DNA of 64,000 nt from positions 62,001 through 126,000 of the forward strand of contig JADJTW010000009.1 of the NCBI GenBank assembly GCA_016710965.1, read 5' to 3'. The notes under the pieces are model-generated. The model was not told where the DNA came from. It made no database searches and saw only the letters and a program-made list of their open reading frames with translations. Within the stretch, counting starts at the first letter, position 1. The number at the start of each line of letters is the position of its first letter. This DNA is from Flavobacteriales bacterium. GTDB taxonomy: Bacteria; Bacteroidota; Bacteroidia; Flavobacteriales_F; PHOS-HE28. Below are positions 8,186 through 17,577 of this stretch, piece after piece. The translations under genes and the position numbers were made by a program.

Positions 8186-8226
8186 GCACCTGTACAGTCG
8201 ACCCAGTGGGTCGACGCTACGGGTGC
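8186..8226. repeat. REP-like palindromic element, copy 1
   Basis: The two 19-nt arms GCACCTGTACAGTCGACCC and GGGTCGACGCTACGGGTGC match as inverted repeats at 16 of 19 positions, with a 3-nt loop. The core GTCGACCC...GGGTCGAC is perfect. The same left arm recurs with three differences at 61892-61910, upstream of hutH. Dispersed intergenic hairpins of this kind are typical of REP elements. It sits inside the kdp operon between kdpB and kdpC. Confidence 0.6.
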
Positions 8227-8252
8227 GACCAATGACCTAACAGCAAACTGCA

Positions 8253-8822
8253 ATGAAAACGAATCTGATCCCCGCCCTGCGCATGACCGCCGTGATGCTC
8301 GTGCTGTGCAGCGTGCTCTATACCTTGATCGTGCTGGGCTTCGCGAAGGCCGTAACGCCCAGCGGTGGCTCCGTTGAACTTGTGGTGCGCGATGGCACGT
8401 CCGTCGGCGGTGCCAACGTGGGCCAGACCTTCAGCGGCGATCGCTACTTCCAAGGCCGTCCCAGCGCGGTGGACTACAATGGCGCTGGAAGCGGCGGCAG
8501 CAACAAGGGCCCGAGCAATCCGGACCACCTGGCAGCGGTGCAGGCTCGTATCGACACCTTCCTCGTCCACAACCCCGGCGTGTCGAAGGCCGAGATCCCC
8601 AGCGAACTGGTCACCGCCAGCGGCAGCGGATTGGATCCGGACATGAGCCCGGATGGCGCGCGCATCCAAGCGAAGCGTATTGCAGCAGCCCGCATGATCC
8701 CAGAAGAGGCAGTGCTCGTACTCATAGATCAACACACCCACGGACCCTTGCTTGGCCTCTTCGGCCCCGCCACGGTGAACGTCCTTGAACTCAACCTGAC
8801 GCTTGATGCGCTCAAAAACTGA
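8253..8822 (+). CDS. kdpC: Potassium-transporting ATPase subunit KdpC
   Basis: KdpC (189 residues) has one N-terminal membrane helix (residues about 8-30) and a periplasmic domain. Family motifs are visible: SGGSVELVVRDG, GQTFSGDRYFQGRPSA, NKGPSNPDHLAAV, PSELVTASGSGLDPDMSP and VLIDQHTHGP. KdpC assists ATP binding and couples KdpA and KdpB. The stop lies 1 bp before the porin start, so the two are surely cotranscribed. Confidence 0.97.
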   Translation: MKTNLIPALRMTAVMLVLCSVLYTLIVLGFAKAVTPSGGSVELVVRDGTSVGGANVGQTFSGDRYFQGRPSAVDYNGAGSGGSNKGPSNPDHLAAVQARIDTFLVHNPGVSKAEIPSELVTASGSGLDPDMSPDGARIQAKRIAAARMIPEEAVLVLIDQHTHGPLLGLFGPATVNVLELNLTLDALKN

Positions 8823-8823
8823 C

Positions 8824-9899
8824 ATGCGTACCTCGATCATTCCTTTCGCCCTGGCCCTGGCCCTTCCTGCCAGCGCCCAGCTCGATTCCGCCTTCACCCT
8901 CAGCGGTTACGCCGAGGCTTACTACAGCTACGAGCTGTCGAACCCCGAGCGACCACGTCCGTCAAGGCCCGTTCTACAGCTTCAACCGCCACAACGAGGT
9001 GAACCTGAATATGGGCTATGTGAAGCTGGCCTATGCCAAGAACAACGTGCGAGGCAATCTCGCATTGATGGCCGGTACCTATCCGCAGTACAACCTCGCA
9101 GCCGAGCCTGAACTGCTGCGCAGCGTGTTCGAGGCCAACGTGGGCGTGAAACTCAGCAAGACGCGTGAACTGTGGGTCGATGCGGGCATCATACCCAGCC
9201 ACATCGGCTTCGAGAGTGCTGTAGGTGCGACCTGCTGGAATGTGACACGCAGCATCCTCGCAGAGAATTCGCCTTATTATGAGGCCGGCGTGAAGCTCGG
9301 CTACACCAGTCCAAGTGAGAACTGGTACGTGGCCGGCATGCTACTGAACGGCTGGCAGCGCATCGCACGACCGGATGGGAACAACACGCCCGCCTTCGGC
9401 ACGCAGCTTACCTACACGCCCTCGGATAACGTGACGCTGAATTGGAGCACCTTCGTGGGCAACGACCAGCCCGACAGCGTGCGCCAGATGCGTTACTTCA
9501 GCAACCTGTACGCGCAACTGCAGGTCACCGAGCGCTTCGGCCTGATCGCCGGCTTCGACTATCGGCTTGCAGCAAGCCGCCAGCGGCGATAGCAGCAGCG
9601 TGTGGATGAGCCCCGTACTTATCCCCCGCTACCAATTGAGCGACCGCAGCTGGATCGCCGCGCGCTGGGAGCTCTATCAGGACATCGATGGCGTGATCGT
9701 CGGCCCCACCGGCACGCCCAATGGCTTCAACACAATGGGCTACTCCATCAACTACGACCGGAAGATCGGCGACAACGTGCTCTGGCGGATCGAAGCGCGC
9801 GCCCTCAACAGCCAGGACAAGATCTTCGTGGACGACAAGAGCACGGCCACTACCTCGAACGTCTTCTTCACGACCAGTCTCTCCATTCGCTTTCCATGA
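8824..9899 (+). CDS. Outer-membrane beta-barrel porin of the kdp operon (two frameshifts)
   Basis: A signal peptide (MRTSIIPFALALALPASAQ) precedes a beta-barrel-like protein of about 357 residues. From memory, this porin is a regular member of Bacteroidota kdp operons, between kdpC and kdpD, and may supply K+ across the outer membrane. The frame breaks twice. Removing C8950 joins NPE to DHVRQGPFYSFNRHNE, and removing C9563 joins GFDY to GLQQAASGDSSS. Everything between reads as normal barrel sequence, and the total length (1076 nt) is two bases over a multiple of three. Sequencing errors are more likely than decay. Its TGA overlaps the ATG of kdpD. Confidence 0.85.
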
Positions 9900-11074
9900 T
9901 CGGTTCCAGTGGTCTTGATCCCCTTGAACGGCCCGCTGCGAAACGCGGCCGTTTGAAAGTGTACATCGGCATGAGCGCCGGTGTGGGCAAGACCTACCGC
10001 ATGCTGGAAGAAGCGCGTCGCCTGTTGGAGCAAGGGGTCAACATCCAGGTGGGCTACATCGAAACACATGAACGTGCGGAGACCCGCGCCAAGCTGGAAG
10101 GGCTGCCCGTGATCCCACGCCGGGAAGTGTTCTACAAAGGCAAGCGACTGGAGGAATTCGACCTGAACGCGACGCTGCTGTTGCAACCGACACGCGTCAT
10201 CGTGGACGAGCTGGCGCACACCAATGTGCCGGGCAGCAAGCACGAGAAGCGCTGGCAGGATGTGGTGGAACTGCTGGACAATGGCATCGACGTGATCACC
10301 GCCGTGAACATCCAGCACATCGAGAGCATCACCGAAGAAGTGCAGCGCATCACAGGTGTGGCCATCACCGAACGCGTACCTGATAGCTTCCTGCAACGCG
10401 CCGATGAAGTGGTGAACATCGACCTCACGGCGGAGGAGCTGATCACCCGCATGAAGGAGGGCAAGATCTACGACAAGGCCAAGGTGGAGACCGCGCTGCG
10501 GAATTTCTTCCAGCCGGAGAAGATCCTGCAATTGCGCGAGCTGGCGCTAAAAGAGGTGGCGGGTCAGGTGGAGCGGAAAGTGGAGAGTGAGGTGGAAGCC
10601 CCCAAGCAGCTGCGGCGTGAGAAGTTCCTGGCCTGCATCAGCAGCAACCACAAAGCAGCGGGGCGCATCATCCGCAAGACCGCGCGCCTCGCCAACTACT
10701 ACCAATGCGAGTGGTATGTGCTGTATGTACAGACCCCTCGCGAGCGGCTGGACCGCATCCCATTGGACAAGCAGCGGCACCTGCTCAACCACTTCAAGAT
10801 GGCGGTGGAACTGGGCGCGGAAGTGATCCAAGCGCAGAGCGAAAAGCAAAGTGCAGGCAACCCGATCACCGGCCTGCCGATGAAAGTGCTCAACTTGGCG
10901 AACGCAAGCGTGGCCGACGCGATCATGACAGTGGTGCGCAATCGCAGCATCACCACCGTGTGCATCGGCAAGCCGCACTTCAACATCTTCCAGATCATCC
11001 TGCGCACCAACGTCTTCAACCGCCTTCTCAACGCGCTCTCGGTGAGCAACGTGGACTTGATCATACTATCCTAG
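9896..11074 (+). CDS. kdpD: KdpD sensor half: osmosensitive K+ sensor domain plus USP domain, no kinase
   Basis: The 392-residue protein corresponds to the cytoplasmic N-terminus of KdpD. A Walker A motif (GMSAGVGKTYRML, near residue 25) and DELAHTN (near residue 103) mark the KdpD sensor domain, and a universal-stress-protein-like domain follows from about residue 245. The membrane helices and the histidine-kinase module of classical KdpD are missing. That role is probably filled by the next gene, 6 bp downstream. I chose ATG 9896, which overlaps the porin stop (ATGA); the frame is open further upstream inside the porin gene. Confidence 0.93.
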   Translation: MIGSSGLDPLERPAAKRGRLKVYIGMSAGVGKTYRMLEEARRLLEQGVNIQVGYIETHERAETRAKLEGLPVIPRREVFYKGKRLEEFDLNATLLLQPTRVIVDELAHTNVPGSKHEKRWQDVVELLDNGIDVITAVNIQHIESITEEVQRITGVAITERVPDSFLQRADEVVNIDLTAEELITRMKEGKIYDKAKVETALRNFFQPEKILQLRELALKEVAGQVERKVESEVEAPKQLRREKFLACISSNHKAAGRIIRKTARLANYYQCEWYVLYVQTPRERLDRIPLDKQRHLLNHFKMAVELGAEVIQAQSEKQSAGNPITGLPMKVLNLANASVADAIMTVVRNRSITTVCIGKPHFNIFQIILRTNVFNRLLNALSVSNVDLIILS

Positions 11075-11080
11075 CCGCCC

Positions 11081-12739
11081 ATGAGCATCCGCCAGCGGCT
11101 CACTCTCGGCACCCTCTTCCTCTTCGCGCTGCTCCTGCTCAGCGCGGGCCTGGGCATATTCCAGCTCGGTCGGCTCGCGCGTGACGCACAGGAGATCCTG
11201 AAGGACAACTACGAAACCGCGCGCTACGTGCAGGAGATGCAGCAGGCATTGCAACAGGGCGACAGGTCCGCTTTCGAGACGGCGCTGAAGAAGCAGGAAG
11301 CGAACATCACCGAGCCGGGCGAGGCCGAGCTGACCGCGAATCTGCGTAGCGACTTCGCGAACTGGACGAGCGACAGCGCCGCCACTGACCGGCTGCACAA
11401 AGACCTGCAGGAGGTCCTCGACCTCAATCTCTCCGCCATCGATCGCAAGAACACCGAAGCCATGGCAACGGCGCAACGCGCGCGCGGCTGGCTCTGGGGC
11501 ATCGCGGCGCTGGTGCTCGTGGTGGGGCTGATCTTCAGCCTGGGATTCCCTCGGATCATCACACGGCCCATCCAGCGACTGCAGCATGCGGTGGAGGAGA
11601 TCTCAGAAGGCAACTACCGGCATCGCGTGCCCGCATTCCGTGGCGATGAATTGGGCAGTCTCGCCGAAGCCTTCAACGCCATGTCCGCGCGGCTGGAGCA
11701 ATGGGAGAGCAGCAATCTGGCGCGCGTGATGACCGAGAAGACGCGCGCCGAAGCCGTGCTCAACAGCCTGGAGGACGCCGGGATCGGCACGGATGAGCAG
11801 GGCAGCATCCTTTTCGTGAACCGCAAGGCCACGGAATTGCTGGGAATGGCAGAGGCCGAGCTCACTGGCCGGTCGGCCAGCGCAGTGGCGGAACGCAACG
11901 ACCTTCTCCGTCATGTGCTGGGCAACAACGGCAATGCACCGTTCAAGGCGGTGATCGATGGGCGTGAGCAGTTCTTCGCAGGCGTGCGCTTCCCGATCGA
12001 GGGGCCAACCGGCAACCTGGGCACGGTGTATTTGCTGCGCAACATCACGCCCTTCCAGGAACGCGACGAGGCGAAGACGCGCTTCCTGGCCACCATCACG
12101 CATGAGCTGAAGACGCCATTGGCCAGTTCGGACATTGGCCTGAGCTTGTTGGAACGCGGCGGTGCGAAGACGGAACAACAGAGCGCGATCCTCGCCGACC
12201 TGCGCAAGGACCACCAACGCCTGGTGCGCATCGTGAGCGAGCTGCTGGACATGGCTCAAGTGGAGAGCGGCAAAGTGCGCTTGGCCATGGCCGATCATGC
12301 ATTGGCCGACATCGTGCGCGATGCCACCGATGCGCTGCACGCCAACGCTGAAGCCAGGCTGATCAGCATCGAAATACGCATCGACCCAGAGGACCTGCGC
12401 GTGCATGCTGATGGCGAGAAGGCCACCTGGGCGCTGATCAACATCCTGAGCAACGCATTGCGCTTCGCACCCGAGCGCAGCAGCATCACCATCGCGGGAG
12501 AAACAGGCAAGAACCAGGTGACGCTCAGCATCACCGATCGTGGCCCCGGCCTGAGCGACGAGCAACGAGCACACCTCTTCGAGCGTTTCGGTCCGCACTC
12601 TGGTACCGGCACCGGCCTGGGGCTCTCCATTGCCCGCGACCTCATGCGAGCGATGGGCGGGGACATCCAACTGCAGTCATCGAGCGAACGGGGCTCGGTA
12701 TTCACCTTGCGTTTCGCTCACGCTTCGGCCGATCCCTGA
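11081..12739 (+). CDS. HAMP/PAS membrane histidine kinase of the kdp operon
   Basis: The protein (552 residues) has a membrane helix at about 8-28, a periplasmic stretch rich in helices, and a second helix at about 136-158. A HAMP domain (ITRPIQRLQHAVEEISEGNY) and a PAS-like domain (about 225-320) follow. The phosphoacceptor is His341 in ATITHELKTPLASS. The ATPase domain has NILSNALRFAP, DRGPGLS and GTGLGLSIARDL. It follows the kinase-less KdpD by 6 bp, so the two together probably replace one classical KdpD. No OmpR-type KdpE lies nearby; the sigma-54 regulator at the left edge is a candidate partner (inference). Confidence 0.93.
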   Translation: MSIRQRLTLGTLFLFALLLLSAGLGIFQLGRLARDAQEILKDNYETARYVQEMQQALQQGDRSAFETALKKQEANITEPGEAELTANLRSDFANWTSDSAATDRLHKDLQEVLDLNLSAIDRKNTEAMATAQRARGWLWGIAALVLVVGLIFSLGFPRIITRPIQRLQHAVEEISEGNYRHRVPAFRGDELGSLAEAFNAMSARLEQWESSNLARVMTEKTRAEAVLNSLEDAGIGTDEQGSILFVNRKATELLGMAEAELTGRSASAVAERNDLLRHVLGNNGNAPFKAVIDGREQFFAGVRFPIEGPTGNLGTVYLLRNITPFQERDEAKTRFLATITHELKTPLASSDIGLSLLERGGAKTEQQSAILADLRKDHQRLVRIVSELLDMAQVESGKVRLAMADHALADIVRDATDALHANAEARLISIEIRIDPEDLRVHADGEKATWALINILSNALRFAPERSSITIAGETGKNQVTLSITDRGPGLSDEQRAHLFERFGPHSGTGTGLGLSIARDLMRAMGGDIQLQSSSERGSVFTLRFAHASADP

Positions 12740-12799
12740 CCTGCACTTTCACAAGCAAAGACCTGAGCTGGTAGAACGCGAAGCCCGCGACGCTTCCCG

Positions 12800-12807
12800 T
12801 ACTTTCG
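12800..12807 (+). promoter_or_regulatory. Promoter -7 box TACTTTCG for the E1 dehydrogenase gene
   Basis: TACTTTCG matches the Bacteroidota -7 box TAnnTTTG at seven of eight positions. It lies 15 nt before ATG 12823. The same octamer occurs before hisS. Confidence 0.4.
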
Positions 12808-12822
12808 CGCATCTTCCCACCC

Positions 12823-14937
12823 ATGGCCATCAGCACCTTGAAGAAGGACCTGAAGAGGAGTTCCGCGCCCGACCAAGCCACCCTGTTGCGCGCGTGGGAA
12901 CTGATGTGTACGGCCAAGGCGATGACGGAGATCTACGAGGCGAATTTCAAACTGACGAGCAAATACGTGCATGCCACCAGCCGTGGCCACGAAGCCATCC
13001 AGCTCGCGCTCGGTCTCCAATTGAAGCCGCAGGACTTCGTGGCGCCATACTATCGCGATGACAGCATCCTGTTGGGCATCGGCATGGAGCCGTATGAACT
13101 GATGCTGCAATTGCTAGCGAAACGCGATGATCCCTTCAGCGGTGGGCGCACCTACTACTGCCATCCGAGCCTGCGCCAGGACAACATGCCGAAGATCCCG
13201 CACCAGAGCAGTGCCACCGGCATGCAGGCGATCCCGACCACCGGCATCGCGCTGGGCCTGTGGTACAAGGAACAAGCGGGGATCTCGCATGACTTCAATA
13301 GCGGTCCGGAAAAAGATGCTCCCATCGTGGTTTGTTCGCTCGGCGATGCATCCATCACTGAAGGCGAGGTGGCCGAGGCCTTTCAGATGGCGGTGCTGAA
13401 GAAGCTGCCGATCATCTACCTCGTGCAGGACAACGAATGGGACATCAGTGCCAGTGCCGATGAGATCCGGGTGGGCGATGCGAGCGAGTACGCGAAAGGC
13501 TTCAAAGGCCTTGAAGTGCGACAAGTGGATGGCGCGGACTTCTTCGCGAGCTATTCCACGCTGAACGAAGTGATCGCTACCGTCCGGACTGAGCGTCGTC
13601 CCTTCCTCATTCACGCCAAGGTGCCGCTCCTCAACCACCACACCAGCGGTGTGCGGATGGAATTCTACCGCAGCGACAAGGACCTCGCCGAGCACCGCAA
13701 GCGCGATCCGCATCCACGCTTCCTGCAGCAATTGCTGGAGGAGCGTATCCAGCTCGATGGTCTGAAGAAGCTCGAGCAGCAGGCCGTTGCATGCGTACAG
13801 GCCGACTTCGATCGCGCCTGCGCCGCCGCCGACCCCACGTCTGAGGACCTGACGACGCACATGTTCGCTCCTACCCCGATCACGAAAGAGAAAGGCGAAC
13901 GCGCACCCAAGGACCGCGAGGCGACGGTGATGGTGGACAGCGCGCTCTTTGCGATCCGCGAGTTGATGCAAGAGGATCCGCGCTGCCTGCTCTACGGGCA
14001 GGATGTGGGCGCACGACTTGGCGGCGTCTTCCGTGAAGCAGCAACACTTGCGCGCGATTTCGGCGGACACCGTGTGTTCAATACACCGATCCAGGAAGCC
14101 TTCATCATAGGTAGTACGGTGGGCATGAGCGCTGCAGGGCTGAAGCCGATCGTGGAGGTGCAGTTCGCGGATTACATCTGGCCAGGCCTCAACCAGCTCT
14201 TCACGGAAGTGGCGCGTTCATGCTTCCTCACAGTGGGCAAATGGCCGGTGAGCTGCATCCTGCGTGTGCCCATCGGCGCTTATGGCAGCGGCGGTCCCTA
14301 CCACAGCAGCAGCGTGGAAAGCGTGTTGTGCAACATCAAGGGGATCAAGATCGCTTACCCAAGTACGGGCGCCGATCTGAAGGGCTTGATGAAGGCCGCC
14401 TACCACGACCCGAACCCCGTGGTGATGCTGGAGCACAAAGGCCTCTATTGGAGCAAGATCAAAGGCACCGAGGAAGCGAAGACCATCGAACCATCGGCCG
14501 ATTACATCATCCCCTTCGGGAAGTCGCGCACGGTACTGCAAGCGGATGATGCCGCGATAGCGAAGGGCGAGGCAGCCGTGATCGTCACTTACGGCATGGG
14601 CGTCTACTGGTCGAAGGCCGCTGCGAAGGAATTTCCCGGGCGCGTTACGATCATCGATCTGCGCACCCTGGTTCCCTTGGATGAGGAAGCGGTGATGAAC
14701 GCTGCACGCTCGCATGGGCGTTGCCTGGTGGTCACCGAAGAGCAGATCACGAATTCCTTCGCGCAAGCATTGGCATCACGCATTGGCGATGCGTGCTTCG
14801 AGTCCATGGATGCTCCGGTGCGAACGATAGGATCCGTTGATATGCCCGCGATCCCGCTCAACAGCACGCTGGAGGCCACTATGATCCCCAGCGCGGAGAA
14901 GGTCAGTGCAGCGCTGAAGGACCTCCTCTCCTACTGA
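12823..14937 (+). CDS. 2-oxoacid dehydrogenase E1, fused alpha and beta subunits
   Basis: The 704-residue protein joins an E1 alpha domain (to about residue 355) and an E1 beta domain (from about residue 365). The alpha half shows the thiamine-diphosphate motif GDASITEGEVAEAF...QDNEWDIS. The beta half shows LYGQDVG, FNTPIQEAFIIGSTVGMSAAG, RVPIGAYGSGGPYHSSSVES and IIDLRTLVPLDEEAV. Fused E1 proteins of this type in Bacteroidota are usually branched-chain 2-oxoacid or pyruvate-type dehydrogenases that decarboxylate a 2-oxoacid and pass the acyl group to E2. No E2 or E3 gene lies nearby, so the substrate is not fixed by context. Confidence 0.95.
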   Translation: MAISTLKKDLKRSSAPDQATLLRAWELMCTAKAMTEIYEANFKLTSKYVHATSRGHEAIQLALGLQLKPQDFVAPYYRDDSILLGIGMEPYELMLQLLAKRDDPFSGGRTYYCHPSLRQDNMPKIPHQSSATGMQAIPTTGIALGLWYKEQAGISHDFNSGPEKDAPIVVCSLGDASITEGEVAEAFQMAVLKKLPIIYLVQDNEWDISASADEIRVGDASEYAKGFKGLEVRQVDGADFFASYSTLNEVIATVRTERRPFLIHAKVPLLNHHTSGVRMEFYRSDKDLAEHRKRDPHPRFLQQLLEERIQLDGLKKLEQQAVACVQADFDRACAAADPTSEDLTTHMFAPTPITKEKGERAPKDREATVMVDSALFAIRELMQEDPRCLLYGQDVGARLGGVFREAATLARDFGGHRVFNTPIQEAFIIGSTVGMSAAGLKPIVEVQFADYIWPGLNQLFTEVARSCFLTVGKWPVSCILRVPIGAYGSGGPYHSSSVESVLCNIKGIKIAYPSTGADLKGLMKAAYHDPNPVVMLEHKGLYWSKIKGTEEAKTIEPSADYIIPFGKSRTVLQADDAAIAKGEAAVIVTYGMGVYWSKAAAKEFPGRVTIIDLRTLVPLDEEAVMNAARSHGRCLVVTEEQITNSFAQALASRIGDACFESMDAPVRTIGSVDMPAIPLNSTLEATMIPSAEKVSAALKDLLSY

Positions 14938-14941
14938 TCTC

Positions 14942-15574
14942 ATGGAAGAGCACTTCATCCATGTGCAACGTACCGCTCGCTACCATGTGCTGGGCCGACT
15001 GGAGGCTGCTCCCGAGCTCTGGATCGTGCTGCATGGCTACGGCCAGCTTGCGCGCTACTTCCTCAATCACTTCGATGGGCTGGAACACGGGCGTTGCATC
15101 GTGGCTCCCGAAGGTCTTTCCCGTTTCTATCTCGATGAAGCGCACGCACGCGTGGGTGCCACATGGATGACCCGCGAGGACCGCTTGCACGAGATCGAGG
15201 ACCACATCGGTTATCTCGATTCGTTGGCCACCGAGCTGATGAAGCAGGCGATGCCAGGTGCTTCGATCAACGTGCTTGGTTTCTCGCAAGGGGTAGCGAC
15301 TGCGGCCCGTTGGGCAGCGCACGGAAGGACACGCATCGCGCGGCTTGTGCTGTGGGCGGGTTCCATTCCACCCGAACTGGACCGGAATGCGCTGGCGGCG
15401 TGGAAGAAAACTCCCGTGGACCTGGTGCTGGGCGATGCCGACGAATTCGCGAAGCCCGATGCGCTCGATGCCGCAGCTCGACGGCTTGACCAAGCCGGTG
15501 TCGCGCATGGTTCGCACATGTTCAACGGGACGCACGAACTGGAGCCGGTGCTTCTCGCACGGCTCATCGGCTGA
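14942..15574 (+). CDS. Alpha/beta hydrolase, carboxylesterase/phospholipase family
   Basis: The 210-residue protein has the nucleophile elbow GFSQG with Ser115, the oxyanion region LHGYGQLARYF, a likely catalytic Asp in LGDADEF and His in NGTHELEP. This is the small carboxylesterase/thioesterase type with no signal peptide, so it is cytoplasmic. It begins 4 bp after the E1 stop and is likely cotranscribed. Its 3' end meets the convergent aminopeptidase gene after 6 bp. Confidence 0.88.
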   Translation: MEEHFIHVQRTARYHVLGRLEAAPELWIVLHGYGQLARYFLNHFDGLEHGRCIVAPEGLSRFYLDEAHARVGATWMTREDRLHEIEDHIGYLDSLATELMKQAMPGASINVLGFSQGVATAARWAAHGRTRIARLVLWAGSIPPELDRNALAAWKKTPVDLVLGDADEFAKPDALDAAARRLDQAGVAHGSHMFNGTHELEPVLLARLIG

Positions 15575-15580
15575 GGTCGA

Positions 15581-17476
15581 TCAGAACGTCGCAGGCGGCT
15601 TATTGTCCTTCCACGCGAGCAGGTCATCCAGGGTGCGCACGCTCACCGCATGGTAGTTGGGCCGTGCTGTCCGATAGATGGTCTGCGCAGTCAATCGTCC
15701 TTTCTCGGTATCGATCAATGCCGTGTACAGGGGAACCAGATACTTGCGTCGGCCCACGCGGTTGAGGAAACTGTCCAACTGCGCATACGCCTCGTCGTGA
15801 TCGTTGCGGATGCAGTTCTCCAACCATGCCACGAGCAGTTCGGCATTGCCCGAGTCCGAGAAGTGGAAGGCCGCATCGAGCTGGGTCATCTGAGCATCGG
15901 TCATGGACTTCGGCAGATGGCGGAGGAAGTGCATCCACTCGAATGTTCCCCAATCCGTGGTCTTGAGGTCGGCAGCTGGAGTGCCGCTCATCCAGTGCGC
16001 AAGTTCGGCGTCCACCATGGCGAAGCGATCGCTCTCGGGCAGGACAGCGTCAGCGGGAAGGCCAGGTCCGTCGATCCACGCGGCGATGTCGAATTCGATC
16101 TTGTTCGGATCGAGGAGCTTGTTGCGCAGGTGCTCGACAAAGCGGTCCGTGGTCATGCTCTGGAACGCAAACGTGTCGAAATAGTCGCGCAGGAAGCCAT
16201 CGAACACAGGGCGGCCAACGCGGCTCTCCAACGTGCGCAGCAGTGCGCAACCCTTCTCATAGGCCACCTCGTTCATCCCATCATCGGGATTGCGGCCCTC
16301 GAGGTCCAGTCGAAGATGCGTATCGGCAGCATGCCCATCCGCCTCCAAGTGTTCCATGGTGGCGCGCAGGTCCTGGATGCCGAGGACGGCCTGCATGGCT
16401 GTCCGCTCGGGACCATAGACCAGCTCGCAGATACGATGCTCGAAATACACGGTGAAGCCTTCGTTGAGCCAGAAGTCGTCCCAGGTGGCGTTAGTAACCA
16501 GATTGCCGCTCCAACTATGGGCCAGTTCGTGTGCAACCAGCGCTGTTAGTGAACGATCCCCAGCGATGATAGTGGGTGTGGCGAAGGTGAGGCAGGGGTT
16601 CTCCATACCGCCGAAGGGGAAGCTGGGCGGCAGAACGATGAGGTCGTAGCGTCCCCAGCGATACGGGCCGTAGAGCGCTTCAGCCGATTCGAGCATGCGC
16701 TCGACATCAGCGAATTCCCATGCGGCCTTCTTCACAACGCTCCGCTCGGCGTAAACACCTGTGCGCTCCCCGATCGGTGCGAACTCAAGATCGCCGACGG
16801 CCAAAGCGATGAGATAGGCGGGAATGGCCCTCTCCTGCTTGAAGGTGTAGGAACCATCAGCACTGCGCTTCGTCGGGTTCGTAGCGCTCATCACCGCCAT
16901 AAGCTCCTTGGGCACGCGCACGGTGGCGTTGTACGTGAAACGGATGCCTGGGCTGTCCTGAACAGGAATCCATGTACGCGTGAGGATGGCCTGGCCTTGA
17001 GTGAAGAGGAACGGATGCGTTCGATCTGCCGTCTGCTCCGGCCTCAGCCATTGCAAGGCACGGGCACCTGCACTGGTGCTGTATGCAATGCTCACACGCT
17101 TCTCTCCGTTGGGCAACATCACGGTAAGCGGGCGACCAAGGAAGGTGCTATCGCCTAGCACATACTCGGCCTCGCTTCCATCGCCAAGCGTCACGCTGTC
17201 GATCCGCAATCCATCCGTATCGAAGATGATGCGATCCCCAGTGCCTTCAATGTCATAGCGCGCCGAACCAGTGATGCGCTTGGCTACCATATCCACGCTC
17301 ACATCAAGGTCCAGATGGGTGATGCGCGCTTCATCGGGTCGAGCGTGGCTGTGGTGGTCCATGGTAAGGATCGGCTGCGGTTGGCGTGCTTGTTCCTGAT
17401 CGGCGTCGGGGGCAGGGGAACACGCGGTCAGGCATGCGACCCCGCAGAGTAGGAAGGAGAGCGATTGAGCAGTCAT
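15581..17476 (-). CDS. M1-family metallopeptidase lipoprotein
   Basis: The protein (631 residues) begins MTAQSLSFLLCGVACLTAC, a lipoprotein signal with a Cys at the cleavage site. The exopeptidase motif GGMEN and the zinc motif HELAHSW, followed 18 residues later by NEGFT, identify an active gluzincin M1 aminopeptidase (HEXXH at about residue 316). The C-terminal helical part resembles the leukotriene A4 hydrolase subgroup. It would release N-terminal amino acids from peptides at the cell envelope. I chose ATG 17476, since the longer frame has no signal at its start. A perfect TAnnTTTG box lies 14 nt upstream. Confidence 0.95.
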   Translation of the reverse strand: MTAQSLSFLLCGVACLTACSPAPDADQEQARQPQPILTMDHHSHARPDEARITHLDLDVSVDMVAKRITGSARYDIEGTGDRIIFDTDGLRIDSVTLGDGSEAEYVLGDSTFLGRPLTVMLPNGEKRVSIAYSTSAGARALQWLRPEQTADRTHPFLFTQGQAILTRTWIPVQDSPGIRFTYNATVRVPKELMAVMSATNPTKRSADGSYTFKQERAIPAYLIALAVGDLEFAPIGERTGVYAERSVVKKAAWEFADVERMLESAEALYGPYRWGRYDLIVLPPSFPFGGMENPCLTFATPTIIAGDRSLTALVAHELAHSWSGNLVTNATWDDFWLNEGFTVYFEHRICELVYGPERTAMQAVLGIQDLRATMEHLEADGHAADTHLRLDLEGRNPDDGMNEVAYEKGCALLRTLESRVGRPVFDGFLRDYFDTFAFQSMTTDRFVEHLRNKLLDPNKIEFDIAAWIDGPGLPADAVLPESDRFAMVDAELAHWMSGTPAADLKTTDWGTFEWMHFLRHLPKSMTDAQMTQLDAAFHFSDSGNAELLVAWLENCIRNDHDEAYAQLDSFLNRVGRRKYLVPLYTALIDTEKGRLTAQTIYRTARPNYHAVSVRTLDDLLAWKDNKPPATF

Positions 17477-17490
17477 GGTGGAACAGGGGC

Positions 17491-17498
17491 CAAATGTA
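17491..17498 (-). promoter_or_regulatory. Promoter -7 box TACATTTG for the M1 peptidase gene
   Basis: On the minus strand TACATTTG matches TAnnTTTG exactly, 14 nt before ATG 17476. Confidence 0.45.
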
Positions 17499-17577
17499 GA
17501 GGGGTGGTGGTGACTACATCGATCCGTTGGGTTGAACGGATTCGAACCAGCGACCATCCCGCCTCCGGCGGGATGCG

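Noticed and set aside
11081..12739. Nearby KdpE-type response regulator
   Set aside because: No OmpR-like receiver plus winged helix gene is present within the window around kdp.
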